From: Cricetomys ansorgei
Taxonomy: Eukaryota > Chordata > Mammalia > Rodentia > Nesomyidae
Direction of reading: 5' to 3'
Length of the DNA stretch: 64,000 bases
Assembly (NCBI GenBank): GCA_026225945.1
Contig: JAMJFZ010000107.1
Coordinates: forward strand, 47,630,501-47,694,500
In this document: positions 1 to 13,389 of the stretch, one piece after another
How the letters are laid out: the number at the start of each line of letters is the position of its first letter
Numbering within the stretch: the first letter of the stretch is position 1
Position numbers and translations under genes: made by a program
Notes under the pieces: generated by a model
Told to the model about the DNA's origin: nothing
The model's input: the letters and a program-made list of their open reading frames with translations, nothing else
Database searches by the model: none

Positions 1-128
1 TGGGCTTTGAGATTTCAGATGCTCATGCCAGGCTCAGTGTCTCATTCTCTCTTCCTGCTGCCTGCTGATTCAGATGTAGAATTCTCAGCTCCCTTTCCAG
101 CACCATGTCTGCCTGCCTTAATTATGGG
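1..128 (+). mobile_element. MT-type MaLR LTR fragment
   Basis: Contains the typical MT LTR stretch: tgggctttgag, a ctgcctgctgatt...agatgtagaa segment and ccagcaccatgtctgcctgc. The left end is lost at the window edge and the right end fades into unique sequence. Confidence 0.8.
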
Positions 129-389
129 CATAATTAAGACATGTTCCTCAACAGATTGCTATTCCTTTGCCCTCCATTTAGTATAAATATTGCTTTGCAC
201 ACTACATACAATAAATTAATATATTCAAGGAATAGACACACATCTACATTACAAAATGGGGGAAATAAGAAAGTTTTTTTTTTTTGACTATTTCAAGACA
301 GGTTGATGGCATTTACTCATATGGCAATTTTTGATGGATAACTACACCTGTATTTAAAGTTTTGATTGCTATAATAATTGGATACTCAC
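1..389 (-). other. Zdhhc2 intron 8 (partial)
   Basis: Intron downstream of exon 8, cut by the window edge. Bases 1-128 are an MT-type LTR remnant. The rest is AT-rich unique sequence with a short poly-T at about 274-285. No further exon is visible. Confidence 0.8.
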
Positions 390-522
390 CTAATGTAGAT
401 TTGTTTTTGCTGACTAGCCAACAATGATAACCAAACAGAGAAGACAAGCTGACAGAAAACATAGCTGCAGCAAAGAATAAAAACATAATATGGAACTTGG
501 CTTGAGTATCAGGCAGACCATT
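390..522 (-). CDS. Zdhhc2: Zdhhc2 exon 8 (TM4)
   Basis: 133 bp encoding residues 199-242, from [14 protein letters not shown] to VSKNKSTL, plus one base of E243. It contains TM4 and most of the conserved post-TM4 motif (STLE here, TTxE in the family), split across the next intron. The acceptor is ccttatag and the donor is gtgagt. The next coding exon is not in bases 1-389 and must lie left of the window. Confidence 0.97.
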
Positions 523-3500
523 CTATAAGGAAAGTCAGAAAATAAAATGTTTTGTCAAAGGGATGAATGAATATTCCCCCACATTTATAAATTAGTTAGT
601 ATTATTGTTTTCTTTGTTCAGAAAAGATTAAAGTTGGAATATTTATTTGGTTTTGAATAACCAAAACAAATCCTAGAAAAGGAAAAAAAAACATGGCAGC
701 ATAGACTATACCAGTAGGATACAAGATTAAAGAAACTATCAAATGGAGCTTTAGATTTACTGCCTGAATATGTTATTAGCATGCCGTATATTCACAAATG
801 TCTGAACGATTTTAAATATGTCAAAAAAAATGAAGGCTAGTTATCATAATTAGTTTAATTGATTGATTGATTACTAGTACTTTAGATTACTGCAAACAAC
901 AGCATCAACTAAAAGAATACAGGAGACACACCTTCACAATCATGCTTCAAGCTCTGTTAAATCTTGAAAAGGATCAACACCTAATAGTTTGATATTCAAC
1001 CAGGGGTTGAAAACAGACAGCTCTACAAAACCTCTTTGCCCCTCACTGTTTGCATGTCCAAGAGAACTGGGCTGGCTCTAGAGAGCTGGAGGGCCTGACA
1101 CTCTCCCCTTCTGACATGATCAGTGCTTCACTTCCCCGTGGTACTCTCCATTGACAGAGGTGACAAGACCCAAGCTGGCAGTTTTCTTGACAGTAAGGCC
1201 TGTATAACAGAAATTGTGGCCTTTCGTGTTCAGATGTATTTGAGGATTAGAGTGGAAGCCACCCATAGGAATGCAAGGCAGTGAGATTACAGTTTGGAAG
1301 ACATTAATTAGAGATCAGTCATCAGCGGGAAAATGGAAGTAACTTGAGCACTAGGAACCCACCCACCTGCGTCTTTCTGTTTCTTAGCAATGGGACCAGC
1401 ACGTAGCAAGCATTCAGTAACTCTTTAGTATTAGATTTGGTTTAAATCTCATATAAAGTACCCAGCAATTCAGAAATTCTTGCCATAACGAAAGAAAATT
1501 TAATGAAAAGAAAATTCAATGAGAAAGCAATCTTGGAAAGGAGTAAAATGCTCTTTCTTCCTCTTCTCCTTCCTTCCTTCCTTCCTTCCTTCCTTTGACA
1601 TCATTTCATGTTCACCAGGAAAGTTTCTGGATGGTTTACATATTCCATAATTTTGTTTTGCCTTGCTTCAGAATATATAGTCCAAAAACCAAATAAATTA
1701 CCTAAAGCTTATTAATGGAATATGTAATAAATATTGAGGATACTGCAGACATAACACTTTAAAGATAATCTAACACAGGAGGAGAAAAACTTCAGTTTTT
1801 AAATACTGAGGGAAAAGTCTGTTTATCTAGTCAGTTCTCATTATTCACTGCAGATACGCCCCACAGCCACCTTGGGCAATAGACCCGTGAGTATTGGATC
1901 TCTGGAAAACACGGGGTTGGTTTTCTCTTCTCATAATGCCTTAAGCATCTACTGACTAATTCGAAACCTTGTTTGATGTGGGGGTTTTGTCTGAATGCCC
2001 CTTATTTAATATATTGTGTTGACTTGTTAACAAGGAAATTCTGAACCACAGCACTACAATTATTGCTTGGATGAAGCATGTATCTTTTTCATAAGACACA
2101 ATAGTCTCATTTAGAAACAGTAGACAGCACTTTGTCAGTGTGTATAAGAAATCATTTTATACTGCAAAATCAGCCAAAAGTAAAACAAAACAAAAAAACA
2201 AACCAAACAACCAATGAAACAAAAAACCCAACAACAAAACATGGCAGCAAACGGACCATTGGGAAACATACTTGTTTACAGGGTGTTGAGATAGAGACAG
2301 TAGAGCAATGTCTTGTCTACCTCATCCAGGAATATGCATGTGCACTTCATAAACATGTATCTGTCTAGAAATTACTGAAAAAGCTCTGAGTACATTGGTT
2401 GGGAAGTTACAAAAAATTTTTGAGAAGTGTAACACACAAATATAAAGAATAACTGTACACAGAGTAACTCCCAAAATCAGTGTCTGAAATAACTCACTAC
2501 TGAATGTCTATATATAGAAAAGTTACTAGGGTAATTACTTACTGTCCAAAATCTGATAAAATACTGTAAATCTGTAGCAGCAATAAAAAGGCAGTACAGT
2601 AGAGAATAAGCCAAGAAAAGGAGGAAGAATTTATAATTTGAAAATCCAACACAATTGTTCACCCTGCCAATAAAACAAGAATAGTCTTAATGAGTTACAT
2701 GCTCAGTCTAGGGGTACATCTGTTTAAACATAGCATAGTTTTTTGTTTATTCATTTAAAGTTCACTGGCATTTCATTCATAATAATCCATGACAGTTTCT
2801 TACACATTGAAAGGGATTTTTGCACTTAGGTATTCAATATATATTAATATTGCTTTAATCAATCACACTTAATGTCACTACATTTCATATACAATGAATT
2901 GCATAAATAAATATACACCTAAAGGCAGAGAGCTTGTGACTGACCCAACAAAGTCAAGCAGATTTGGGGAATCCACTAAGTTATATCTCTAGGTTTCTCT
3001 GGATTCTATCTCCAACTATGATTAAATAAATTGAAGTCTTTTAAGTTTTCCCAAACTGAATGAAGTCCTTTCGATATTCCTCATTGCATGCCATCACGGA
3101 GGCAACAAAATTACTGAAGTGTGTTAAATGGAAGGTTTAAGAAAAGAGGTGGGAGCCAGCTAGACAGAATGTAATGACCATTTGATATGGGGATGTAAAT
3201 AAACTGGTTGATAGAGATAATGGAGTGAACTCATAGTTAGCTGGGATGGCCAACCTACTGCATAGAATGTCTGCTTCCATTCCTTCCTGTCTTTGTTTCC
3301 TCTTGAGTCTCTTCCCCACCTCTCTCTGCCCCCACCCCCCAGCCTTGGTAATGAAACAAAACATTTTTTCTTTCTTGACTAAAGAAAAACAAAACAAACT
3401 ATGTTCCCATGAATTATGTTTACAGTTTGTATCTCAGAAGGCATTAGATAAAGGGAACAGCTGGATATTTAGTAATTGTGAACCTAAAAGCCTTGCCCAT

Positions 3501-6500
3501 GGAGAAGAAATTCATAAATAAGCTAAGTTACAGATGCATACTACTTGTTTACGGTGATGTCTGCAGCTTTAAAATGTCCAGTGGGAATGCAAATAGATCA
3601 TTGAAACTGTTTTTTATGCACTGGGATGGAATAATGGCAAGAGAGAATATTGGACAGAGTCCTGTACAGGCTTTCTCTAATGTGATCTCTCTCCAAAGGA
3701 TGCAGGATATTGCCTTTGCTTACTTGTATTGGTTTCAAGAGGTAGAGTGGATAAACAGAGGTGGGATGTTGAGAGACACTAGGTAGAGTGGGTGTAAACA
3801 AGGGCACTTGTGAATTGAGTTACAATACTAGCACCTCTTTTGAGGGAATGCAAAATGAAAATTTTTTATTACATAATGAAGAACATTTTTATAGAAAGAA
3901 AATTATTTCGATCAGGTTTTTATAACACTTGATTAATCTTATGTAACTCATGCTTAAGAACACTGGGGTAATTTGCCAAGAACCAAGAGTACAGAACATG
4001 CGACCAAAACCAAGGATTCCACCATTTGATATACATACATAGGAAATTCTGGAAGGTATAGTTCAAGAGGAAATAAAGGAAGAGTATCTATCTTGAACAA
4101 TAATATCTTACCCTTTCAACAAACAATTAGCTCTTGATTAGATATTGTAACTGCCTATTGTAGACTCAGTTTGACCATTCTGCCCCTGAGCATCCTCTAG
4201 AAAGGACAGCAATGACTTTTATGCCAAAACAACACATTTTGGGTTATGCCATTTTAGTTTGGTTTAAAGCATAGCTGAGAGCTCTTTCACAGAAACTGCT
4301 TTCTGAATCTAAACTGGAAAAGGGCTATAATATATTGGGAAGAAAGTAGCTTTTTAGGCCCCCAAACAAAAGTATATGTGTGATTTTGAGTCTACTCTTC
4401 AGCTTTCTTGATCCTCAAGACAAATAATTTCTACTTCTTTCTGTCATCAATATATAAAGGTAACATATTTTTCATTTATGGTCTTTAAAATACATTGGAC
4501 ATGTGATACACTGAAGCTAAAATTATTTACTTTTATTTGAGGAAGTTGTTAAGTGAGCATACCAAAGTATTATAAATATAATAAATTAAAATGTTATGAT
4601 AAAAGTAAATAGCTCCTCCAATAGAAAAATCCAATAAAATAAACACTACAGAAACTCTCATTTAGTTAAAATGACAAGTGTGAGAACTGATCTCAGTGCC
4701 CAAGCAGACCTGCAAATCACTGAATACAAACCAGGCAGGCACTTGTTTGAAACATTATCTAATATTTCACATGTTCAGAGTTAATATGTACTCTAAAGTC
4801 AAAACCATATACAAGACCTGTATAAAAGGCAGTTATATATCTGATAATATCCAAAAAATCCTTTAACAAATTATATTCACGGAACAGCTGTAAAAAGATT
4901 TTGATGTGGAAACAGATCCAGAATATAGTGAATGAAGAAATGAAACACATGCAGTCTATTTATTCTGTTAACCATTGATAGTTGTTTTTTTATAAGAGAA
5001 AGACCACACACCTATATGTATGCATATACAAACATACACATTGGGTATGTTTAAAGCTAAATAGTATCCATGTCAATAGCAACAGTGGTTCTCTGTGATT
5101 AGAGAAGTAGAAAAAGACATGAGAAAATGCATTCACTCCCTTTGTTTTTGAACTCTAGAAACACACTGCTTTATCTGTATTTGGGGGCATACTGAGGGGT
5201 GAACCCAGATTTCATTACATACTAAGCATGTACTCTACCACTGGGATACATCCCTAGCTCTCTGTATTTTTAAATTAAAATTTTAATTTTTTTGTGGTGA
5301 TAGAGATCAAACCTGTAGAAATAACCCTATAGAAATTTATTTTTAATTATATATAAAATATTGTTTTGTGCATTGTTGGATGAGGGTCTGCCTAGGTCTT
5401 GACGTTTTGTGTTGTCTGCAGATGTTGGATTTATGCGGAGGATGTTTGATTGCACATGATCTGCACATGCTATCAGTAGAACACCTGAGGAATTCTGAAT
5501 CAATCGAAACACCTGAGCTCAGACGCTTGGAGTTCCACTGTCCAGTATGACACTAGCCATGATGGTGGTTCCCTCTGCTGAGATCTGGCAGGGTATGCAC
5601 ATATGAAAATGTCTGTGTCTCCTTGATAAACTACCACAGTTCATTCCCTCTAAAAATTAAAAAGAAAGGTGGCTACTGCATTGAATTGACACCTGCTGAC
5701 TACAAAACACTGAGCACCCAGTCTGTCACAGACTGACAAGTCTGTTGATTTCTGCAAGGGTTGCAGAGGAGATGGTGGTGCGAACAGAGGATTCAGCTTC
5801 TTGATGTAAGAAGATATGCAGTGGGACTTATTGCTTAAGAACAGTCTTATAGCTGTTCTCTGTTACCTATTTAATAGGATCTTTCAAAGTTTAAAATATT
5901 GTTAAATTATCCTCAAGTTTCTTATTCTGCCATATTAATTGCTGGTTTAGAAAGATTGCTCTAATTGTAAGTCATTATTTTCTATTTTTGTAAGTTTGTG
6001 TATCTAACAGTGGATGGCAAGAGCTATGGTATGCACTGACCTGGGATAAATTTGATTGTCCCCATCTCTCTATAATTTCTTATCACAACCTTTCACTAAA
6101 ATGGAAAGATTGCCATCAACTCTCTGCCCTGATCATTTTACTACTGTGAATTATGTATAGATTCCACAGAAATCTAGACAGGAAAATGCTCAGTGTGAGT
6201 TCCCCTCAAAGCACACTCTGAGACAATAGCTTTGATACACGTGGGTAGCTTTGTGTGTTTGGTTTTAGGTAAAGAAGGCAAGAAGAGCTGGAGATGTGGC
6301 TTAGGGCAGAGCTTTCCCCTGCATTCAAGGTCCTGTGTTTGATCCCCAGCACCATAAAAAGGGAGAGGAAAAAATGTCAATAGAGTTGAGTCAGACTCAA
6401 CCTGGGGATAGTGATGTCCTGGCACTTCTGCACTGACCACGTTGTGAGTTGAGCAAACTTATTCAGGTAAAAGAATACTAGAAACTAAAACTGGAGATGC

Positions 6501-9500
6501 CCCCTAGGACAAGTAAGGTAACTGATTAATGAAAAGATTTGAAAGAAAGTAACTAAATTTATACTAAGTTAATAACTAATACAAACTCATTTCAAGTATA
6601 AATTCAGACTCACCATGGACAGTGATGATCCATCTTCAAAATACATCTAAAATACCCCCCCAACATGACACCTTATTAGTCCATTATAAAAAAATACAAA
6701 ATATTTACAACAACAAAATATTTTAAGTATGTAAAACACTACAAAATTACTTACTTAAAAATAAAATCCAGTAAGAGCAAGACATTCCCATCTAAAACAG
6801 ACACTATAACTGATTGTAGTGATAATAGAATAGTAAAACTTCAAAACGTACATTCCTTAAGATACAAATCAATTTCTTTTTAAAAAACTGTATTTAATTA
6901 ATATACGACAACTTTGCATTAAAAAATAACAAAAATATCAGTAGATTTACACAAAGTCTACATAAAATTTGTTCTTATTATCAATCTTTAGGATAAGTTT
7001 TACTGTTTCTGTCACATATTAAATAATAATAATATTATTACAATAATATCTAAGTACAATAATATCTAAGGATGTCAAGTCCATCAAGGTATTTTTATAA
7101 AGATGGAAAACACGCACAGAAGCAGCATTTGCTAAGTTGAACTTGCCATGTGAAAATTGCTTTAAAAAAATGTGCATGTTATGTCACCATCAACCAGTGG
7201 AAAGGCATTAACTGTGGCCGTACGCTACACTGCTATTAATGAAAAAAAAAAGTTCCACGCGTGTATCCAAACAGCGGCCTAAAAAGCATGAACATAGACT
7301 ATAGTGATGATCTGGAAAGCAGTAAGGCAATACTGAAAAACATGGCTATGAGCATGTAGACGGCTGAGAAACAAAAGTTTCCTTACTTATCACAGACGGA
7401 ACAATGATGGCAGCGGTCTGGTTTTATAAGTTGGCATCTGTCACAATATCGGATTGCTAGGAACAAAGAGTTCACTAAGTCTTAAGAAAAATGGCTTTTT
7501 ATCACCAAATTTAAACTCTACAAAGCATTCTGAACTTAAATTTGATAAAAAAAAAATTAAAATATTCAACTCAGTTTAAATACAGAAAATGAAACACTTG
7601 TGTAGAGACAGACTTTTCTGGAGAGATTTCCCAAGAACAAAGCACTTCGTGCGAAATTTGTCTAGGGTCATCAGTAGCTATCCAGGAGAAGCTGTGTTCA
7701 TTTTCAGTGGTCAACTGAAACTCTCCCTCAGCTAAATCAATTTATTCCTGTGCACAACTGGGTCAGGATACACCACAGAGACATATTCTAGAATGTGTAA
7801 ATAAACTCTGTTAGTTACACAAATTGGAAAAGATCGTCTCTATTATGATACAAGGTTAGAAGCAAGTTCTGGAAGAAACAATTCCAATAAAGGATTTTAG
7901 TTCTTGCAGGTAACAACAACATCTTTTCTTCAATAGTACAGAGAGCACAGTCTATCTGGATAATGAATTTCGAGATGCTATTTTTCTACCAAACCTCAAA
8001 GGGTGCACTAGATTATAGCAAACAGTGAAAGCTGTGTTAGACATAGATTCTCAGATTCAATATGGTTCTAATGTGAGTTAAAAGCAAATTATATAAGAAT
8101 ATTAATGCGGCATTTTACATTTCTTTCATGCTAACTCTAAAAACTCTTTGAAAGCAATTGTGTATCTTATATTTAAGAATTCTCACTGTGGCCTAACCAT
8201 ATTTAAGTACAAAACGGACAAGTGGGCTAATGGGTCATAATGGGCAGACAGAACTTTAAAGCTAGAAAACATGTCTGAGTAAGTCGTGGTGGTAATTATC
8301 TGTAGTTCATCTACAGATCATTTCTTAAGACAATGGCTTAATTAGATATTAAATTGCCTTAAAATATAAGCTAAGTAGGCTGTTAATTGTTTGTATAATA
8401 GTTTCCATTTCAAAGACAGACAGTAATACCTAAATTATGTTTTACACAATCCACACAGTCACTGCTTCAGTCTTATAAAATATACTTGCAAAATTCTTGC
8501 TTTATATCCATTGTAGATATTGCTTCCTTAAACATAAATAGGAAAGTCTATAGTTAAAAATTTAAAAGTAAATTTTCTACTCTAGATACAGACTTCAGCA
8601 GTCCTCACATCATCATCAAGTCACGACAAAGTAGGAGGAATAGATTTGGATTCTGTTCTGAGATCCCTGTGCCACAGTGTGACTCATACTTCCATTCTGT
8701 TTTATGGAATGGTACAGGAAATATTTAATAGCAACCCAAGAAATAGCACAGCATTTTCACACTTTGCCAATATGAACATGGTTTCTAAGAGTCATTATGC
8801 CTCACTGGCGTGCTGTTCCAATACCCTCATTATCCGTGTTTACCTCCGGACATGGTCCTGGTATAGATGGGAAGGTCTCTGGCGGCTCGCCTCAGAACTT
8901 CCTGATGGGCTTCCCCTCTTGGCTCTCTCTCCAGCAATTCTTTCTCTGCATAAGAGAGATGGAACTGAGGAATAAATTTAAATTTTAATCAGTATTTTCA
9001 AAGGAATGACAACACATTTGTCTGATCTATTACACTCAGAGGCACTTATGAAATATTGATGGTATATAGTATATTCAGAGATGTTAATAGAGTTCCAAAT
9101 CTGGACATGTCTCTTAACCTCACAGATAACTACTCTATGAATCTTGAAAAAGAACACAATAATAATAATAGATATGATGGTTATTATTCCTATTTCTCAA
9201 GGTTTTTAAACTTGAAGGGAGCAGAACATAGACATTGTTTATAAAATAAATAATTTTGTCAAAATATCAATTATGTAATAAATAATATGGCCCAGTAAAA
9301 ATTTATGGCTCAATAGATGAATTTTTCATTTGGATATCATTAGGAACAAAAATAGAAAAAACATCAACTGGATATATATTCTCAATTAAGACAATTTGAA
9401 CATAGGCATAATTGTCACACAGGATCTCCTTTGGCACTCAAATAACCAACTACTCATTTTACTGCTTATATTGATAGTTTGGTTCGACTAATTAACCATA

Positions 9501-12500
9501 CTTATTTGAGAAAAACACAAATTTATTTTGGGTCTTCTTAGATAATTGTGAATATACATATGTTCCAAAATTGGTACCTTATGCCTCCCTATAAATAGGT
9601 CCAGAATAGATGTACAAGATCAACTAACGTGCTGTTCTTTGAGATGGAATAACAGAATCTATAACCCAACATCTATCAAAGAGTAGGGGGTAAACAAATC
9701 AGGACAAAATACATCTAAACATACTACTGGTGCTTAACTGTGAACTACAACCATCCAACAGTGAAGGACCACATCTCAATATCTTGTTGAAAACAGCAAC
9801 AACAAATTATCTCATAGAACACATAGAGAATGACACCATTTATATAAAATCTCAAAATCAAGATGCTGAACAGTTTCTATATTATTAATAAGGGTACAGT
9901 CATATATGGTAAAAATTTAAAGAACAAGGTAATCACTAAAATAAAATGCAGAATAGTTGTATCTTCTTGGAGAGTCCAGGGAAATACAACTGTGCCATGT
10001 ACAGCAGAAAGGAAAAATAAAAATGTTCTATATATTGGCTGAATGTTTGCTTAGGTATTTGCTTGACTATTATTTAAATTATACACTATATATACTTTCT
10101 TTGGCAGTACTGGGGATTGAACTGAGGGCATCATATACAAAAGGGAAGTTCTCTGCCATTGAGCTATAACCCCTGCCTTTATGTATACATTTTATATTAA
10201 GAAATATCTCATAGGGGAGGAGTGACTAATGAAACTCTCACAGAATAGATGGATAATTTTTAAAAGAAAATTTAAAAGAAAATATAAGATATAAGATAGA
10301 TATATCCTATATGAAAGATAATATACAAACATGTGTGTGTATATATATATATATATATAATATACACATCCTTACTATATATATCCTTACTAGAATCTAA
10401 AATGTGCAAGTTAAAATATAGAACAATTTGTCCATTAAGTTGCTAACAGAGTTTTCATAATAACAAGTAATGCCAAGAGTCTGCTATAATTGCTAGTACT
10501 GAAAATTACTGCAGTCTTTTTGGGTAACAATTTGGCAAGCAACTAAAATTTCTTTGATATAGTAATTCTACATCCAAGAATTTTTATTAAGGAAATAATT
10601 TAAAATGTGGATAAAGCTCTACACATAAAAACACAAATTATCAGAATTATATATAATATGAGGGTGGGGTTAGCCTGAACATTTAAAAATGGTGTATCAC
10701 TGCATCAGTTATTACATATTTCAATGAGAACATTATGATGCTATGAAAATTAGCAATATGGTCTGGAGGGATGGCTCAGTGGTTAAGAGCACTCACAGAA
10801 GATCCAAGTTCAGTTCTTAGCACCCATGCCAAAGTGGCTTTAAAGCACCTTTAACACCAGTGCCTGGGTAACAATTACCCTCTCTGGCCTCTGAGGGCCT
10901 GCACACACATGAACACACCCACACACAATGATATCAAATAATAATCTGCCTCATATAGTTATCTGGACACGGACACATATATACATTTGGTTTTATAAAA
11001 CAAAACAAAACAAAACAATCATCCAGCAAAGTCTAATTGAGTTTTAAATTCATCGTGAATAACTTGAATGTGTGTGCTAGGAGGTTTGCTATTTTATATG
11101 TGTAGTTACAGAAATCCTCCACATGATATTGCAAATATCATATTGCAAGTAAGAGATGATGGTCTGGCTCAGAGTGGTAGCAGGAAGGAGATGAACTCAC
11201 ACTGTAGACATCATCTAAAGTTACAGCCTTAAGTTGAATTGCTAATTGGATATGGGACAGGGGAAGAAGAATAGCCAAGGATGATTCTAATGTGTTTGGC
11301 TTGAAAAGTGGAAGATGTAACTGCCATTACCGAGACGGGACCACTTTAAGAATGTGATTTGGAAACTGATAAGGAGATTCAAATGTTTTCAGATACATTC
11401 AATTTGAGATTTTTGTCAGAGATCAGAGAGATAGTTATGGATGAGTCTGAAGTTCGCGAGAGAGGCCTGGTCTAATATATTAATTTGAGAGTTATATCAA
11501 TGAGATACTATATGAAATTAGAAAATTTAATAGGATCCCCAATGCAAATATATAAAAAGATGGTCCAGAAACTGAACTCTGGGATAATTCTATGCTTGAG
11601 AATTTCAGGAGATAATTGTTGCTGGTATGGATGCAAATCACAATTTTTTAATGAGAAAAGGGACAGAATGTTACCAAAAGAAAACTACTGGGATGGTGCA
11701 TTGAGGAAGCTACATGAGTTAAGAGTTACAAGAACATAAAGCAGGAAGTCAGAGACTCAGATAAGGATAATTGTTGCCAGGCAAGCGAGACCAGACTTTA
11801 CCCTGTGGGAGTATGTGCAGTCACAGAACAGACACATGCAGTCGAGTGAAAATGCTAAATTTCTCTTTAGAGGGAACACTCCAGCTTCAAGGTGGAGGAT
11901 GAGTTTTCGCAGGGCTCTGGGAAGGGGGTATAAGTAAGACTGAAATATCAGGAAGAAAATGATACTATGTCAGACAAGAGATTGTGATGATAAGAGGTGG
12001 GGACAAGGAGAGAGAAGGGGAGAGAGAGAGGGAGAGAGAGAGGGAGAGAGAGGAGGAGAGGGAGAGAGACAGACAGACAGAGACAGACAGATACCAGGAT
12101 CCTGCCCTGCATGGCCCGGGGGATGGCAGAGACATTCACAAATGTAAGAAACAGTCATGCTATGGTTTAGGGAAGGACACTCTGTTTTATAGTTTGTGTC
12201 TAAAGTCAGTGCACTGTCAAGGGTGGAATATCTGACAAAGAGACACATACATTAGGCACTCAGAAGAAGTCAGAGCTGGGAATAGATACAAAGGTTATCA
12301 GTGTAGGTGTGGTTGGTAAGCCACCCGAATGGATGAGACCACTCACCCAGTTGATAGAAGTCAGTATTTTCTTTCAATACTACACAAAGGCTAAGAAACC
12401 GTGGGAGAGATTATGAGAAAGAAGTGAGTACTATATGAGGAAGGGAAAAAAAAAGAAAATTGGAAAGAAGTGGAAAGTCGGAAACGACGGTCTGTGAAGC

Positions 12501-13351
12501 AGTGTAGTCCACACATATCAATATTTCTGTGCAAATATATGCTGTTTGGGTTTGGTACCCTTTTTCCAGGCCAAAAGCATAGTTAATAGGCCTGTATGAT
12601 CATAGATTTGTTTCAAAGTGGTTACTTTAGGGAAAAATCTACAGGGATGTCTTTTCTTTTTAACTTGGCCTACTAAAAATATGCTATTTTATGAATGGCA
12701 ATGTTTATTTCAATTCAACAAACATGTATTAGAGCAAATGCCAAGAATAAAAAATTGTGTAAGACACCATCCCTTGCTCCTAAATTGTATAATCAAATGA
12801 GAAACCCAGAGATGAACAGAAGAATATATTCAAAAATGCAAAGTTAATTTAGTCATATCCTACTACTTAAAGCCTTCCATAGCAGAGATTGCTAGCTGCC
12901 TCCCAATAACCACTCTTTCCTTTAGTGGCTGACACGACCATTGAGATTAACAGTGATATTCCCAGGATTACATGTGAGATGTGGTCACATAATGAAGTCA
13001 TCTAAATGCAAGTGGAAATGGAATCAGTAACTTGAAGGAAATGTCACTAAAGGAAAGGGTACCTCTTTCCTACTGTCTATGGCCTGCTGGCTGTAATGTA
13101 TTCATGGTGCCTGGAATTAAAGCTGCATCTTCAGCCAAGAAGTAGCCCAGGGGATCAAAACATCATGTGACAGGACAATAAGATAGAAGGAATCTGGGTA
13201 TGTAAAAGCTGTGGACTAGCTACAGATTTCTAGAATACAGAGAAGATGAATTAAGCCATCTATTGTTGTTGTTTCTAGTGATTGACAGACAACTAATATG
13301 TGTTTAGTATAATAGTGAGTGTAGGAGTGTACCAAATTGTCTATTTCTCTG

Positions 13352-13389
<38 letters not shown>

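Larger units (their letters stand above)
2664..6613 (-). other. Zdhhc2 intron 6
   Basis: About 3.95 kb. It is AT-rich, with two ID-like SINEs (5181-5262 and 6284-6360) and one LTR-like element (5328-5639). Bases 2664-5170 and 5640-6280 show no repeat or exon I can name. Open frames around 3137-3807 overlap on both strands and have no recognisable product. Confidence 0.75.

Noticed and set aside
1..389. Possible Zdhhc2 exon 9
   Set aside because: No segment matches the expected continuation after STLE, and the left part is an MT LTR.
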